Under the pieces are notes generated by a model. It had not been told where the DNA came from and did not search any database. It saw only the letters and a list, made by a program, of their open reading frames with translations. Positions 9,432-17,474 of a DNA stretch of 55,518 bases are shown here, in pieces (position 1 is the first letter of the stretch; each line of letters starts with the position of its first letter). Origin of the DNA: Elusimicrobia bacterium UBA6262. GTDB taxonomy: Bacteria > CAYTYR01 > UBA6262. Both the position numbers and the translations under genes were made by a program. The stretch covers positions 1 to 55,518 of the forward strand of contig DJVG01000009.1 in the NCBI GenBank assembly GCA_002441095.1, given 5' to 3'.

Positions 9432-10634
9432 ATGAAATTCAACACTATTAAGGAAGCCATAGCTGATATTAAAAAAGGAAGATTAGTGGTTGTGGTTGAT
9501 GATGCTGACCGGGAAAATGAGGGAGACCTGATCATGGCAGCGGAGAAAGTCACGCCGCAAGCGATTAATTTCATGGCGACCCATGGCCGCGGCCTGATCT
9601 GCCTGCCTGTCGTAGGCCAGCGTTTGGATGAATTAAAGATTGAACCAATGGTCGCTGAACCAGGCGACAGCCTGAAAACCGCATTCACTATTTCTATAGA
9701 CGCTAAAAAAGGAGTAACCACCGGAATCTCGGCTCATGACCGGGCGAACACAATTAAAGCGGCTTTAAACAGGCAAACCAGGCCTGAAGACCTGGTCAAA
9801 CCAGGGCATGTGTTTCCCCTAAGATATAAAGAAGGAGGTGTATTAGTCAGGGCAGGGCATACCGAGGCAGCCGTAGACCTGGCCAGGCTGGCAGGATTGT
9901 TCCCAGCCGGCATAATTTGCGAAATCATGCATGAAGACGGCACTATGGCCAGGGTACCGGAATTATTTAAGTTCTGCCAGAAACATCACTTAAAGATCAT
10001 AACTATTGCTGATCTGATCAAGTACCGGAGAATGACTGAAAAGCTGATCCACTGCGTAGTATCTACGAAACTGCCGACTAAATATGGCAATTTTAAGGCT
10101 TTTGTTTACGAGACTTTACCTGACCATGATTACCATTTAGCCCTGGTCGCGGGCAATGTAGCCAGCCAGAAAAATGTGCTCGTGCGGGTGCATTCATCCT
10201 GTTTAACCGGGGATGTATTTCATTCCTGCCGCTGTGACTGCGGCGACCAGCTGCACCGGGCTATGGAAATGATTGCCAAGCATGGCCGGGGTGTGCTATT
10301 ATACATGAGTCAGGAAGGGAGAGGCATAGGATTAATAAACAAATTGCGGGCCTATGAGCTGCAGGACCAGGGATTGGATACGGTCCAGGCTAATGTTGCT
10401 CTGGGTTTTAAGCCTGACTTGCGGGATTACGGTATCGGGGCGCAGATCCTGGCTGATCTGGGATTAACCTCGATCGCGTTGCTGACCAATAATCCGCGTA
10501 AAATTGTAGGGTTGGAAGGTTATGGCCTGAAAGTAACAAAACGGGTACCCTTGGAAATAAAACCAGGTAAATGTAATGTTAAATACCTGAAAACGAAACG
10601 CCGGAAAATGGGACATCTGTTGAAGTTAGTATAA
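9432..10634 (+). CDS. ribBA: bifunctional 3,4-dihydroxy-2-butanone-4-phosphate synthase / GTP cyclohydrolase II
   Basis: The 400-residue fusion supplies both starting blocks of riboflavin. The N-terminal DHBP synthase part (1-200) has RENEGDLIMAAE, THGRGLICLP and GHTEAAVDL. The C-terminal GTP cyclohydrolase II part has the zinc cysteines in HSSCLTGDVFHSCRCDCG and SQEGRGIGLINK. Both active-site sets look intact. The start is immediately after the ribE stop; no ribosome site is obvious apart from aataagg within the ribE end, so translational coupling is likely. Confidence 0.96.
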   Translation: MKFNTIKEAIADIKKGRLVVVVDDADRENEGDLIMAAEKVTPQAINFMATHGRGLICLPVVGQRLDELKIEPMVAEPGDSLKTAFTISIDAKKGVTTGISAHDRANTIKAALNRQTRPEDLVKPGHVFPLRYKEGGVLVRAGHTEAAVDLARLAGLFPAGIICEIMHEDGTMARVPELFKFCQKHHLKIITIADLIKYRRMTEKLIHCVVSTKLPTKYGNFKAFVYETLPDHDYHLALVAGNVASQKNVLVRVHSSCLTGDVFHSCRCDCGDQLHRAMEMIAKHGRGVLLYMSQEGRGIGLINKLRAYELQDQGLDTVQANVALGFKPDLRDYGIGAQILADLGLTSIALLTNNPRKIVGLEGYGLKVTKRVPLEIKPGKCNVKYLKTKRRKMGHLLKLV

Positions 10635-10635
10635 A

Positions 10636-10754
10636 GAAGTTACGAGTTACGGGTTAACGAGTTGCGGGTTTTGGAATAATTAATATAAAGTAAGGTACGA
10701 AACTCGTAACGCGTAACTGGCAAACTCGCAACTCGCAACCTAGAACTCGCAACT
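10636..10754. repeat. intergenic period-7 hairpin (aactcg-type) between ribBA and ribH
   Basis: The left half holds gttacga/gttgcgg-type heptamers (10638-10671). After an AT-rich turn, the right half (10698-10754) holds aactcgt, aacgcgt, aactggc, aactcgc and aacctag units with period 7. The halves are reverse complements of each other with mismatches. The element ends before the ribH ribosome site (caggagggg). It shares its word with junctions at 11241, 19248, 41685, 50706 and 52156. Confidence 0.9.
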
Positions 10755-10772
10755 ATTTCACAGGAGGGGAAT

Positions 10773-11240
10773 ATGGGAAAGACCTATAATGGCAAATTGA
10801 TAGCTAAAGGATTAAAATTCGGGATCATCGTTTCCAGGTTTAATGAGTTTATCAGCCAGAAGCTGTTAGCCGGAGCGCTGGATACTCTAAGCAGGCATGA
10901 TGCCGATGAAGAGAACATAGATGTGGCCTGGGTGCCGGGAGCTTTCGAGATACCTTACGCCGCGGTAAAAATGGCTGAAAGCGGCAAGTATGACGCCGTG
11001 ATCTGCCTGGGAGCAGTGATCCGCGGTGACACGCCGCATTTCGATTACATTGCAGCTGAAGTCACAAAAGGCATTGCGCAGACTGGCATGAAATCAGGTG
11101 TACCGACGATATACGGGGTCATCACTACTGATACCCTGGAACAAGCGATAGAGCGTGCTGGTACTAAAGCCGGTAACAAAGGCGCGGATGCAGCCAATTC
11201 AGCCATTGAAATGGCCAATCTTTTTAAACAATTAAAATAG
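10773..11240 (+). CDS. ribH: 6,7-dimethyl-8-ribityllumazine synthase
   Basis: The 155-residue enzyme condenses the pyrimidine intermediate with dihydroxybutanone phosphate. Visible family features are FGIIVSRFNEFI at the N-terminus, VPGAFEIPYAA, and the catalytic GAVIRGDTPHFDYIAAE. Length matches the family, whose members form pentamers or icosahedra. A strong site (aggagggg) precedes the ATG. It closes the riboflavin set; nusB follows after a repeat spacer. Confidence 0.96.
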   Translation: MGKTYNGKLIAKGLKFGIIVSRFNEFISQKLLAGALDTLSRHDADEENIDVAWVPGAFEIPYAAVKMAESGKYDAVICLGAVIRGDTPHFDYIAAEVTKGIAQTGMKSGVPTIYGVITTDTLEQAIERAGTKAGNKGADAANSAIEMANLFKQLK

Positions 11241-11324
11241 AGTTTCGAGTTTCTGGTTTCGGGTTACGAGTTTTGTTTTTGTTAATTTATTAACTCGCAA
11301 CTCGCAACAGGGAACTGGCAACTG
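11241..11324. repeat. intergenic period-7 hairpin (aactcg-type) between ribH and nusB
   Basis: gtttcgag/gttacgag-type units on the left (11241-11272) face aactcgc, aactcgc, aacaggg, aactggc, aact on the right (11291-11323). The right half has exact 7-nt spacing. The two sides are complementary with mismatches and the loop is T-rich. Confidence 0.85.
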
Positions 11325-11339
11325 ATTTCAGGAGAAAAA

Positions 11340-11750
11340 ATGGGTTCTCGCAGAAAAGCCAGGGAAATTGCTTTGCAAATGATATACAGTATTGATGTCA
11401 GCAAATCAGACATCAAGGATTCATTGAATTTGTACTGGGAAAATAATCCTGATGAGCACGAGGTCGTGGCTTTTGCCAACATGCTCTCCACCGGGACTAT
11501 GGAAAACCTGGCCAAAATAGATGAATTGATCACCCAATATACCAAAAATTGGAACCTGAAAAGGATGGCCAGTGTTGACCGGAATATCCTGCGGGTAGCT
11601 ATTTATGAACTTGTTTTCTATAAGGATACGCCGGTGAATGTGGTTATTAATGAAGCCGTGGAACTGGCGAAGAAATATTCGACCAGTGAAAGCGGTGGCT
11701 TCGTCAACGGCATTCTGGATAAAGTCAAAGAGGTCAGAGAAGGTCTCTAA
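11340..11750 (+). CDS. nusB: transcription antitermination protein NusB
   Basis: The 136-residue all-helical protein begins MGSRRKAREIALQMIYS, as expected for NusB, and contains NWNLKRMASVDRNILRVA and the C-terminal PVNVVINEAVELAKKYS block. With NusE it binds boxA RNA during rRNA transcription antitermination. Location after ribH is common in bacteria. The stop codon lies inside the left arm of a long inverted repeat. Confidence 0.96.
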   Translation: MGSRRKAREIALQMIYSIDVSKSDIKDSLNLYWENNPDEHEVVAFANMLSTGTMENLAKIDELITQYTKNWNLKRMASVDRNILRVAIYELVFYKDTPVNVVINEAVELAKKYSTSESGGFVNGILDKVKEVREGL

Positions 11751-11904
11751 AGAATTCATATTACCGCTGTGAATTAATCCTTTTGGCTACAACTGTGTCA
11801 GAGTCTCCTTTCCTATCACTGTCGTAGATAGGCTTCGTCGCCTCTTCCTGGTTTCGCTCAAAAGTATTAAATTCTCGCTAGGTAATATGACTTCATCAGA
11901 GACC
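11742..11904. repeat. long imperfect inverted repeat between nusB and ligA
   Basis: The ends ggtctctaaagaattcatat (11742-11761, continuing tacc) and 11881-11904 are reverse complements at 21 of 24 positions. Inner segments also pair: gaattaatccttttg with caaaagtattaaattc, and cctatc with gatagg. The element overlaps the nusB stop and reaches the ligA 5' region. It could be a structured RNA, a terminator-like fold or a non-autonomous mobile element. There is no transposase nearby. Confidence 0.75.
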
Positions 11905-11916
11905 TTGGGATATAAA

Positions 11917-13941
11917 ATGGCTAACCTCCAGCAGATAAAAAAAGAGATCGAGAAACTCCGGCAAGATATAGAATTCCATAACCACAAATATTATATTGAA
12001 AATAATCCGGTCCTGAGCGACGCTGAATATGACCAGTTAATGCAGCGGCTCATTACCCTGGAAGAACAGCACCCGCATTTAAAAGCCCCTGATTCACCAA
12101 CCCAAAGGGTTGGCGCCAAACCTGCCAAAGAGTTATCCACGGTAAAACATTTGACTCCCATGCTCAGCCTGGCCAATGCCTTTAATGATGAAGACCTCCT
12201 GGCCTTTGATAAACGGGTAAAAAAGCTCCTGGATTGGCCAGAGACAAAAGACCTGGCTTATGTCGCTGAACTTAAGATTGACGGCCTGGCAGTGAATATT
12301 TCCTATGAAAACGGTATCCTGGCCAGGGCAGCTACCCGTGGCGATGGGCTCGAAGGTGAGGAGATCACTAATAATATCAAGACTATAAAAGCTATTCCCC
12401 TGAAACTGCAAAGCTCAGCTGCAATAAAAAAACCCAGTTTGATCGAGATCCGCGGCGAGATCTATCTCGAACGACAAGAATTCAAGCGTATTAATAAAGA
12501 ACGGGAAAAGAATGGGGAAGCTTTGTTTGCCAATCCCCGCAACGCTGCTGCTGGCAGTGTACGCCAGCTTGATCCCTCAATTACTGCGCAGCGCAAAATG
12601 GATATATTCGTCTATGGTACCGGCCAGGTGCAAGGCTTAAAACTTGCCAGTCATTGGGAAACCTTGGAATACCTGAAGAAACTGGGACTAAAGATAAACT
12701 CTGTAAATAAATTATGTAATAATATAACTGAAGCCATTAGTTTCTGCCAGGCTTGGGAAGAAAAGAAGCGCAGTCTGCCTTACGATGCTGATGGGATCGT
12801 GGTAAAAGTTAATTCTATCGCCCAGCAGGGGGTTCTTGGACAAGTGAGCCGCAGCCCGCGTTGGGCCATAGCTTATAAATTTGCCGCTGAACAAGCTGTC
12901 ACAGTGATTAAAGACATAGAAGTAGGTGTGGGCAGGACAGGTGCTCTTACGCCGGTAGCGATCATGGAACCAGTAGAGGTCAGCGGAGTTATGGTCAGCC
13001 ATGCCACTTTGCATAATGAAGATGAGATCAGGCGCAAAGATGTGCGTATCAGTGATACTGTGGTGATACAACGGGCCGGGGAAGTAATTCCTGAAGTGGT
13101 CAGGGTACTGACTGAAAAGAGGAATGGCCAGGAAAAAGCATTTGTCATGCCTAAAAAATGTCCGGTCTGTGGTAGTGATGTTTACCGCCCCATGGATGAG
13201 GCTGTCGCCAGATGCACTGGTATTGCCTGTCCGGCGCAAGTTAAAGAACGAATTATCCATTTTGCTTCCAGGACCGCCATGGATATAGAAGGACTGGGAG
13301 AAGCATGGGTAGAGATATTAGTAGATAAAAAGCTGATCAGCGATCCTGCGGATATATATTTCATTAAAAAAGAAGACCTCTTAGGTCTGGAAAGAATGGG
13401 GGAAAAGTCAGCCTCCAATCTTATCAAAGCCATTAACGAGAGCAAGAACAGGGAATTCAGCCAGATCATTTATGCCCTGGGCATCCGTCATGTAGGGGAA
13501 CACATAGCCGAAGTATTAGCTGAGCACTATTCATCCCTGGATGAACTGTCTAAAGCCCATAAAGAGGAACTGGAAAATATTCATGAGATCGGCCCGGCTA
13601 TTGCGGAAAGCATTGAAATATTTTTTAAGCAGGAAGAGACTAAAGTAGTAATAGAGAAATTGCACCAGGCTGGTGTGAGATTGCAGCAGGAGAAAAAAGA
13701 AAAAAAGGAACAGATCCTGGCTGGTAAGACATTTGTCCTGACCGGCGGGCTTGAAGCATTTACCAGGGATGAGGCAGCCAGGATGATCAAGGACCTGGGT
13801 GGCAGGGTGACGGCTAGTGTGACTAAGAAGACTGATTATGTTGTAGCTGGTACAGACCCAGGCTCTAAATACGATAAAGCCAAAGAATTAGGCGTGAAGA
13901 TATTAGACGAAGCCGGATTTAATAAGATAATTGGGAAATAG
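11917..13941 (+). CDS. ligA: NAD-dependent DNA ligase
   Basis: The 674-residue enzyme seals nicks using NAD. It shows the adenylation lysine in AELKIDGLAV, the NAD-binding Ia domain with HNHKYYIENNPVLSDAEYD, an OB fold, the zinc finger CPVCG...CTGIACPAQ, helix-hairpin-helix repeats, and a C-terminal BRCT domain starting near LAGKTFVLTGG. I chose the ATG at 11917, which gives the usual MANLQQIKKEIEKL start after ggga. An in-frame ATG at 11887 would add ten residues and lies within the inverted repeat. It lies between two long inverted-repeat elements. Confidence 0.96.
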   Translation: MANLQQIKKEIEKLRQDIEFHNHKYYIENNPVLSDAEYDQLMQRLITLEEQHPHLKAPDSPTQRVGAKPAKELSTVKHLTPMLSLANAFNDEDLLAFDKRVKKLLDWPETKDLAYVAELKIDGLAVNISYENGILARAATRGDGLEGEEITNNIKTIKAIPLKLQSSAAIKKPSLIEIRGEIYLERQEFKRINKEREKNGEALFANPRNAAAGSVRQLDPSITAQRKMDIFVYGTGQVQGLKLASHWETLEYLKKLGLKINSVNKLCNNITEAISFCQAWEEKKRSLPYDADGIVVKVNSIAQQGVLGQVSRSPRWAIAYKFAAEQAVTVIKDIEVGVGRTGALTPVAIMEPVEVSGVMVSHATLHNEDEIRRKDVRISDTVVIQRAGEVIPEVVRVLTEKRNGQEKAFVMPKKCPVCGSDVYRPMDEAVARCTGIACPAQVKERIIHFASRTAMDIEGLGEAWVEILVDKKLISDPADIYFIKKEDLLGLERMGEKSASNLIKAINESKNREFSQIIYALGIRHVGEHIAEVLAEHYSSLDELSKAHKEELENIHEIGPAIAESIEIFFKQEETKVVIEKLHQAGVRLQQEKKEKKEQILAGKTFVLTGGLEAFTRDEAARMIKDLGGRVTASVTKKTDYVVAGTDPGSKYDKAKELGVKILDEAGFNKIIGK

Positions 13942-13949
13942 CTTTTCCG

Positions 13950-14152
13950 CATATCAGTGAACTGGTTATTTTTGTTCGCTCCAGTGTCGATTTTTAGCGT
14001 CAAAGGTCTTGCGTCAACTCGGTGCCGAGAAACTCGCCCCTTGGGCTCAGACAATCTCGGCATCCAGCAACCAAAAGATGCCCTCGTTGTCTGCAAGCAT
14101 GCTTTGACTAAAATCGACAAGCTCGCTCAAAAATATTATCAGCTACCTGATT
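13950..14152. repeat. long imperfect inverted repeat after ligA
   Basis: The left arm (about 13950-14015) and right arm (about 14085-14152) are imperfect reverse complements. The clearest pairs are gtcgatttttagcgtcaaag at 13986-14005 with ctttgactaaaatcgac at 14102-14118, ttatttttg with caaaaatatt, and atatcag with ctgat. The centre has a palindromic ctcggtgccgag. It has no coding signal of its own; a 65-codon open frame across it has no ribosome site. The spacer of 274 nt between ligA and mrr consists mostly of this element. Confidence 0.75.
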
Positions 14153-14215
14153 GAAATGAGTATTGCATTCTCGGATTTCCCGGATTTCTAATTCGAATAC
14201 TAAAAAGGAGTACTT

Positions 14216-15118
14216 ATGCCAGTACCAGATTTTCAAACGATAATGTTGCCTTTATTAAAGGTTTTATCTGATGGCAAGATTTATACTACTCGTGAGCTTA
14301 TTGAAAGCTTAGCAGCCTATTTTCAACTTAGTGATTCTGAAAGAAAAGAGTTACTACCAAGCGGGCAACAACCCGTATTTGATAATCGGGTGGGTTGGGC
14401 TCGAACCTATATGAAGAAGGCAGGCTTAGTAGATTCAGATAAAAGAGGAACACAGAAAATATCTCAAAAAGGGTTAGAGGTAGTTAAAAAAGAGCCTAAG
14501 AAAATAGATGTATCATTTTTGATGCAATTCCCTGAATTTAGTGAATTCCGCACCCAAAGAGAAAATGAGGAAGAGGTCGTAACTGAAAATGGGCATCAAG
14601 TAAAAACGCCAGAAGAAAATCTAGAGAATACTCATTTGGCTATTCAAAGTGACATTGAAAAGGAAGTACTATTAAAAGTAAAGGAATCTTCCTCTCAATT
14701 TTTTGAAAAAGTTGTTGTTGATCTTGTGGTTGCCATGGGGTATGGAGGTTCTCGTCAAGATGCTGGGAAGGCCGTAGGGAAAAGCGGTGACGGTGGTATA
14801 GATGGAATCATCAAAGAAGATCGCTTGGGTCTTGACACAATTTATATGCAGGCTAAACGTTGGGAGGGTACTGTCCCAGTAAAGGAAATACGGGATTTTG
14901 CAGGGGCATTGTTATCAAAAAAATCACGTAAAGGTATTTTTATTACAACATCTCAATTTCCGCAGAGTGCATATGAATACGTACAAACAATTGAGCCTAA
15001 AATAATTCTTATTGATGGAAGCAATCTTGCAAAATTAATGATTGAACTTGGAATTGGCACAGCTGTTCAAAAGATATATAAGATATCAAAAATTGACACG
15101 GATTATTTTGAAGAATAG
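14216..15118 (+). CDS. Mrr-like restriction endonuclease
   Basis: The 300-residue protein has an N-terminal winged-helix Mrr_N domain (about 1-90, FQTIMLPLLKVLSDGKIYTTRELI, here given as two overlapping blocks FQTIMLPLLKVL and TTRELIESL) and a C-terminal Mrr catalytic domain with a PD-(D/E)xK core: GDGGIDGII followed by YMQAKRW, preceded by VVAMGYGGS. Such enzymes cut modified foreign DNA without a cognate methylase. The ribosome site aaaaaggag is good. Codons are more AT-rich than in neighbouring genes and both flanks are repeat-rich spacers, which fits horizontal acquisition. No methylase gene is nearby. Confidence 0.88.
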   Translation: MPVPDFQTIMLPLLKVLSDGKIYTTRELIESLAAYFQLSDSERKELLPSGQQPVFDNRVGWARTYMKKAGLVDSDKRGTQKISQKGLEVVKKEPKKIDVSFLMQFPEFSEFRTQRENEEEVVTENGHQVKTPEENLENTHLAIQSDIEKEVLLKVKESSSQFFEKVVVDLVVAMGYGGSRQDAGKAVGKSGDGGIDGIIKEDRLGLDTIYMQAKRWEGTVPVKEIRDFAGALLSKKSRKGIFITTSQFPQSAYEYVQTIEPKIILIDGSNLAKLMIELGIGTAVQKIYKISKIDTDYFEE

Positions 15119-15127
15119 CCTACACAA

Positions 15128-15323
15128 ACAGCAGGACAACCAATATTCCACCTCCGAGGTGGAACGAAGTGGTTTGTAGTAGCGGAACCAGGTGTCAACC
15201 TATCCTCCACTAAAACGTTGGCGGACTCCCAAGGGTCGCGCGGTTGACAGTAGCGGTTAAAATGAAAGCAGGATAACCAGTAGGACACCTACGCGGTGTC
15301 TGAAAGGGGTTTACGTTGGCGGC
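15128..15323. repeat. duplicated 55-bp module with internal palindromes
   Basis: Two 55-nt segments starting gcaggacaacca (about 15131) and gcaggataacca (about 15268) align at roughly two thirds of positions. Each has a central palindrome: ccacct-ccg-aggtgg in the first, gacacc-tacgc-ggtgtc in the second. Between them tgtcaacc (15193) pairs with ggttgaca (15242), and acgttggcgg occurs at 15215 and 15314. The last copy overlaps the start of the next gene. This spacer (15119-15315) has no credible gene. Confidence 0.7.
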
Positions 15324-15873
15324 GTTTTTGAAGACATTGTTGTTGATATTTATAGCTGAGCTGGGGGATAAGACCCAGCTTCTGGTTTTATCTTTTGCCG
15401 CTAAGTATAAGCCAAAGGTAGTATTCCTGGCAGTTATTACCAGTACTATACTTCTGTATTTACTCGCTATCAGTATCGGCTCGGTTATCGGCAATATCAT
15501 CCCCATGCAGTATCTCAAATGGCTAGTAGCCTTATCCTTCATTGGCTTTGGGATCTGGACACTACTGGAAAAAGAGGAAAATGAAGAAGCCAAGAAGATC
15601 GGCAAATTCGGGCCATTCCTCACTGTAGCCCTGGCTTTTTTCCTGGCTGAAATGGGTGATAAGACCCAACTGGCAGCAATATCTCTGACTTCCGCCATGC
15701 CTAGTGCCGCGATCATGATCTGGGCCGGCGCGATCATCGGCATGATCCTGGCCGACGGGTTGGCTATCCTTATCGGGACCATACTCCATAAAAAATTACC
15801 GCACAAAGCCATTAAGATCTTAGCTGGTATTATTTTCATCGGATTCGGATTATTTAACCTGTTCTCCCGGTAA
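15316..15873 (+). CDS. TMEM165/GDT1 family (UPF0016) cation transporter
   Basis: The 185-residue membrane protein has the two family signatures IAELGDKTQL near residue 13 and LAEMGDKTQL near residue 115, within two homologous three-helix halves. Members move Mn2+ or Ca2+ across membranes, usually exporting manganese in bacteria. The start is a TTG at 15316 preceded by gaaagggg at 15302-15309; no ATG gives the conserved N-terminus. The start overlaps a copy of the acgttggcgg repeat. It is probably a single-gene unit. Confidence 0.92.
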   Translation: MAAFLKTLLLIFIAELGDKTQLLVLSFAAKYKPKVVFLAVITSTILLYLLAISIGSVIGNIIPMQYLKWLVALSFIGFGIWTLLEKEENEEAKKIGKFGPFLTVALAFFLAEMGDKTQLAAISLTSAMPSAAIMIWAGAIIGMILADGLAILIGTILHKKLPHKAIKILAGIIFIGFGLFNLFSR

Positions 15874-15882
15874 TATTTCTTC

Positions 15883-15911
15883 TATACAAAATAACACTAT
15901 TTTGGTATACT
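15883..15911 (+). promoter_or_regulatory. putative promoter of iorA, possibly giving a leaderless mRNA
   Basis: TATACT at 15906-15911 is a good -10 element, with a weaker -35-like TATACA at 15883-15888 spaced 17 nt. A start about 7 nt after the -10 would fall at or next to the ATG at 15918. No ribosome binding site is visible before this ATG. A second ATG at 15927 has only a weak gga before it. Confidence 0.5.
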
Positions 15912-15917
15912 AAAAAA

Positions 15918-17474
15918 ATGGACACGATGAAACAGGTATTTCTATCAGGTGATGAAGCTTTGGCGCAGGGAGTCTATGAAGAAGGGCTCAAGGTAGCCTG
16001 TTCCTATCCAGGGACACCGGCTACGGAGATAGTGGAATATCTTTCCAGGCTCCCGGAAGTTGATGCCCAGTGGTCAGTAAATGAAAAAGTAGCTTTTGAA
16101 GTGGCCCTGGCTTCTTCTATCGCCGGGCTGCGTTCCATGTTTTCTGCTAAGCATGTTGGCTTGAATGTAGCTATGGACTCTTTAATGACTGCAGCGTATA
16201 CTGGCGTAGGTGCGGGGTTCGTAGTCGTTTCAGCCGATGACCCAGGCATGCACTCTTCGCAAAACGAGCAGGATAACAGGCTCTTAGCCAGGATTGCTAA
16301 AATCCCTTTGTTGGAGCCGTCCAGCCCGTCAGAAGCCAGGGAATTTGCCAAGCAAGCCTTCCAGATCAGCGAAGAATTTGACCTCCCGGTATTGATCAGG
16401 ATCACCACCCGGTTAGCCCACACTAAAGAAAATATGGAAATTGCCGCTAGAAAAGAAATACCCCAGAAGGAATTCAAAATAAATATACCAAAATATGTCA
16501 TGGTTCCCGGCAATGCTTATAAAAAGCATCTTGAGCTGGAGCAAAAGCTGGTGCGTTTAAAAGCCTATGCTGAAAAATCATCTTTAAACAGGATCGAGCT
16601 CAATGATCGCAAGATAGGGATTATTGCCGATAGTGTTGCCTATCTCTATGCCAAAGAAATGTATCCAAGTGCGTCCTTCCTGAAGCTGGGATTTGTCTAC
16701 CCATTTCCGGCGGATAAAATAAAGGAATTTGCCTCACAGGTACAGGAACTATATGTGATAGAAGAATTGGAGCCATTTATCGAAGAAGAAGTGCAGCGCC
16801 TGGGCATCACGGCCAAAGCCAAGCATCCGTCTTTCCGGGTAGGAGAATTACGACCTGAACTTATTCCACTTATAATTGAAGGTAAAGAAAAAATAGAAGA
16901 ACCCTCAACAGCCAGGAAACCAGTATTATGCCCTGGTTGCCAGCACCAGGCAGTTTTCTCTGTGCTAAAAAAACTGGATCTTACTGTTACCGGCGATATT
17001 GGCTGCTACACCTTGGGAGCCTTAGCGCCGCTAAACAGCTTGCATACGTGCTTGTGTATGGGCAGCGGCATTACCTTTTTTGAAGGATTTCGCAAAGGTG
17101 TGGGCAAAAATGTAGTTGGCGTGATTGGTGATTCAACTTTTGTGCATTCAGGTATTTCCGGTTTGATCAATTTGGCTTATAATGGGACCAAAGGCGTGAT
17201 CCTTATCCTGGATAACGGCACGACAGCTATGACTGGCAGCCAGCCTCATCCAGGCACTGGCGAGACCAGCAAAGGTCAAAAAAACAGGAAACTTATCCTG
17301 GAAGATATCTGCCGGGCGGCTGGCGCAGACAATGTCGATGTCATCAATGCTTACAAGGCAGAAGAACTGGAAACACTGCTAAGAAAAAGATTAGCAGAAG
17401 ACGCCCTGTCTGTGGTTATCACCAGGGCAAAATGTGTGATCCTTTTGAAGCGGGAGCAGAAAAAGCATGACTGA
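15918..17474 (+). CDS. iorA: indolepyruvate ferredoxin oxidoreductase alpha subunit lacking the C-terminal ferredoxin domain
   Basis: This 518-residue subunit oxidises aryl 2-oxo acids to aryl-acetyl-CoA using thiamine diphosphate. The N-terminal pyrimidine-binding domain starts SGDEALAQGVYEEG; the TPP-binding half has CPGCQHQAV near 336, GDIGCYTLG near 358 and GDSTFVHSG near 407. Family members usually run to about 600 residues and end in a two-cluster ferredoxin domain. Here the protein ends at KCVILLKREQKKHD, and the stop is followed directly by iorB, so that domain is absent. iorB overlaps the end by 8 nt. The start could also be the ATG at 15927. Confidence 0.92.
   Translation: MDTMKQVFLSGDEALAQGVYEEGLKVACSYPGTPATEIVEYLSRLPEVDAQWSVNEKVAFEVALASSIAGLRSMFSAKHVGLNVAMDSLMTAAYTGVGAGFVVVSADDPGMHSSQNEQDNRLLARIAKIPLLEPSSPSEAREFAKQAFQISEEFDLPVLIRITTRLAHTKENMEIAARKEIPQKEFKINIPKYVMVPGNAYKKHLELEQKLVRLKAYAEKSSLNRIELNDRKIGIIADSVAYLYAKEMYPSASFLKLGFVYPFPADKIKEFASQVQELYVIEELEPFIEEEVQRLGITAKAKHPSFRVGELRPELIPLIIEGKEKIEEPSTARKPVLCPGCQHQAVFSVLKKLDLTVTGDIGCYTLGALAPLNSLHTCLCMGSGITFFEGFRKGVGKNVVGVIGDSTFVHSGISGLINLAYNGTKGVILILDNGTTAMTGSQPHPGTGETSKGQKNRKLILEDICRAAGADNVDVINAYKAEELETLLRKRLAEDALSVVITRAKCVILLKREQKKHD

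Noticed and set aside
10636..10754. CRISPR array
   Set aside because: Units are 7 nt without spacers, arranged as an inverted pair, and there are no cas genes in the window.
13957..14154. 65-codon open frame between ligA and mrr
   Set aside because: It lies on the two arms of a long inverted repeat, has no ribosome site, and shows no protein-like pattern.
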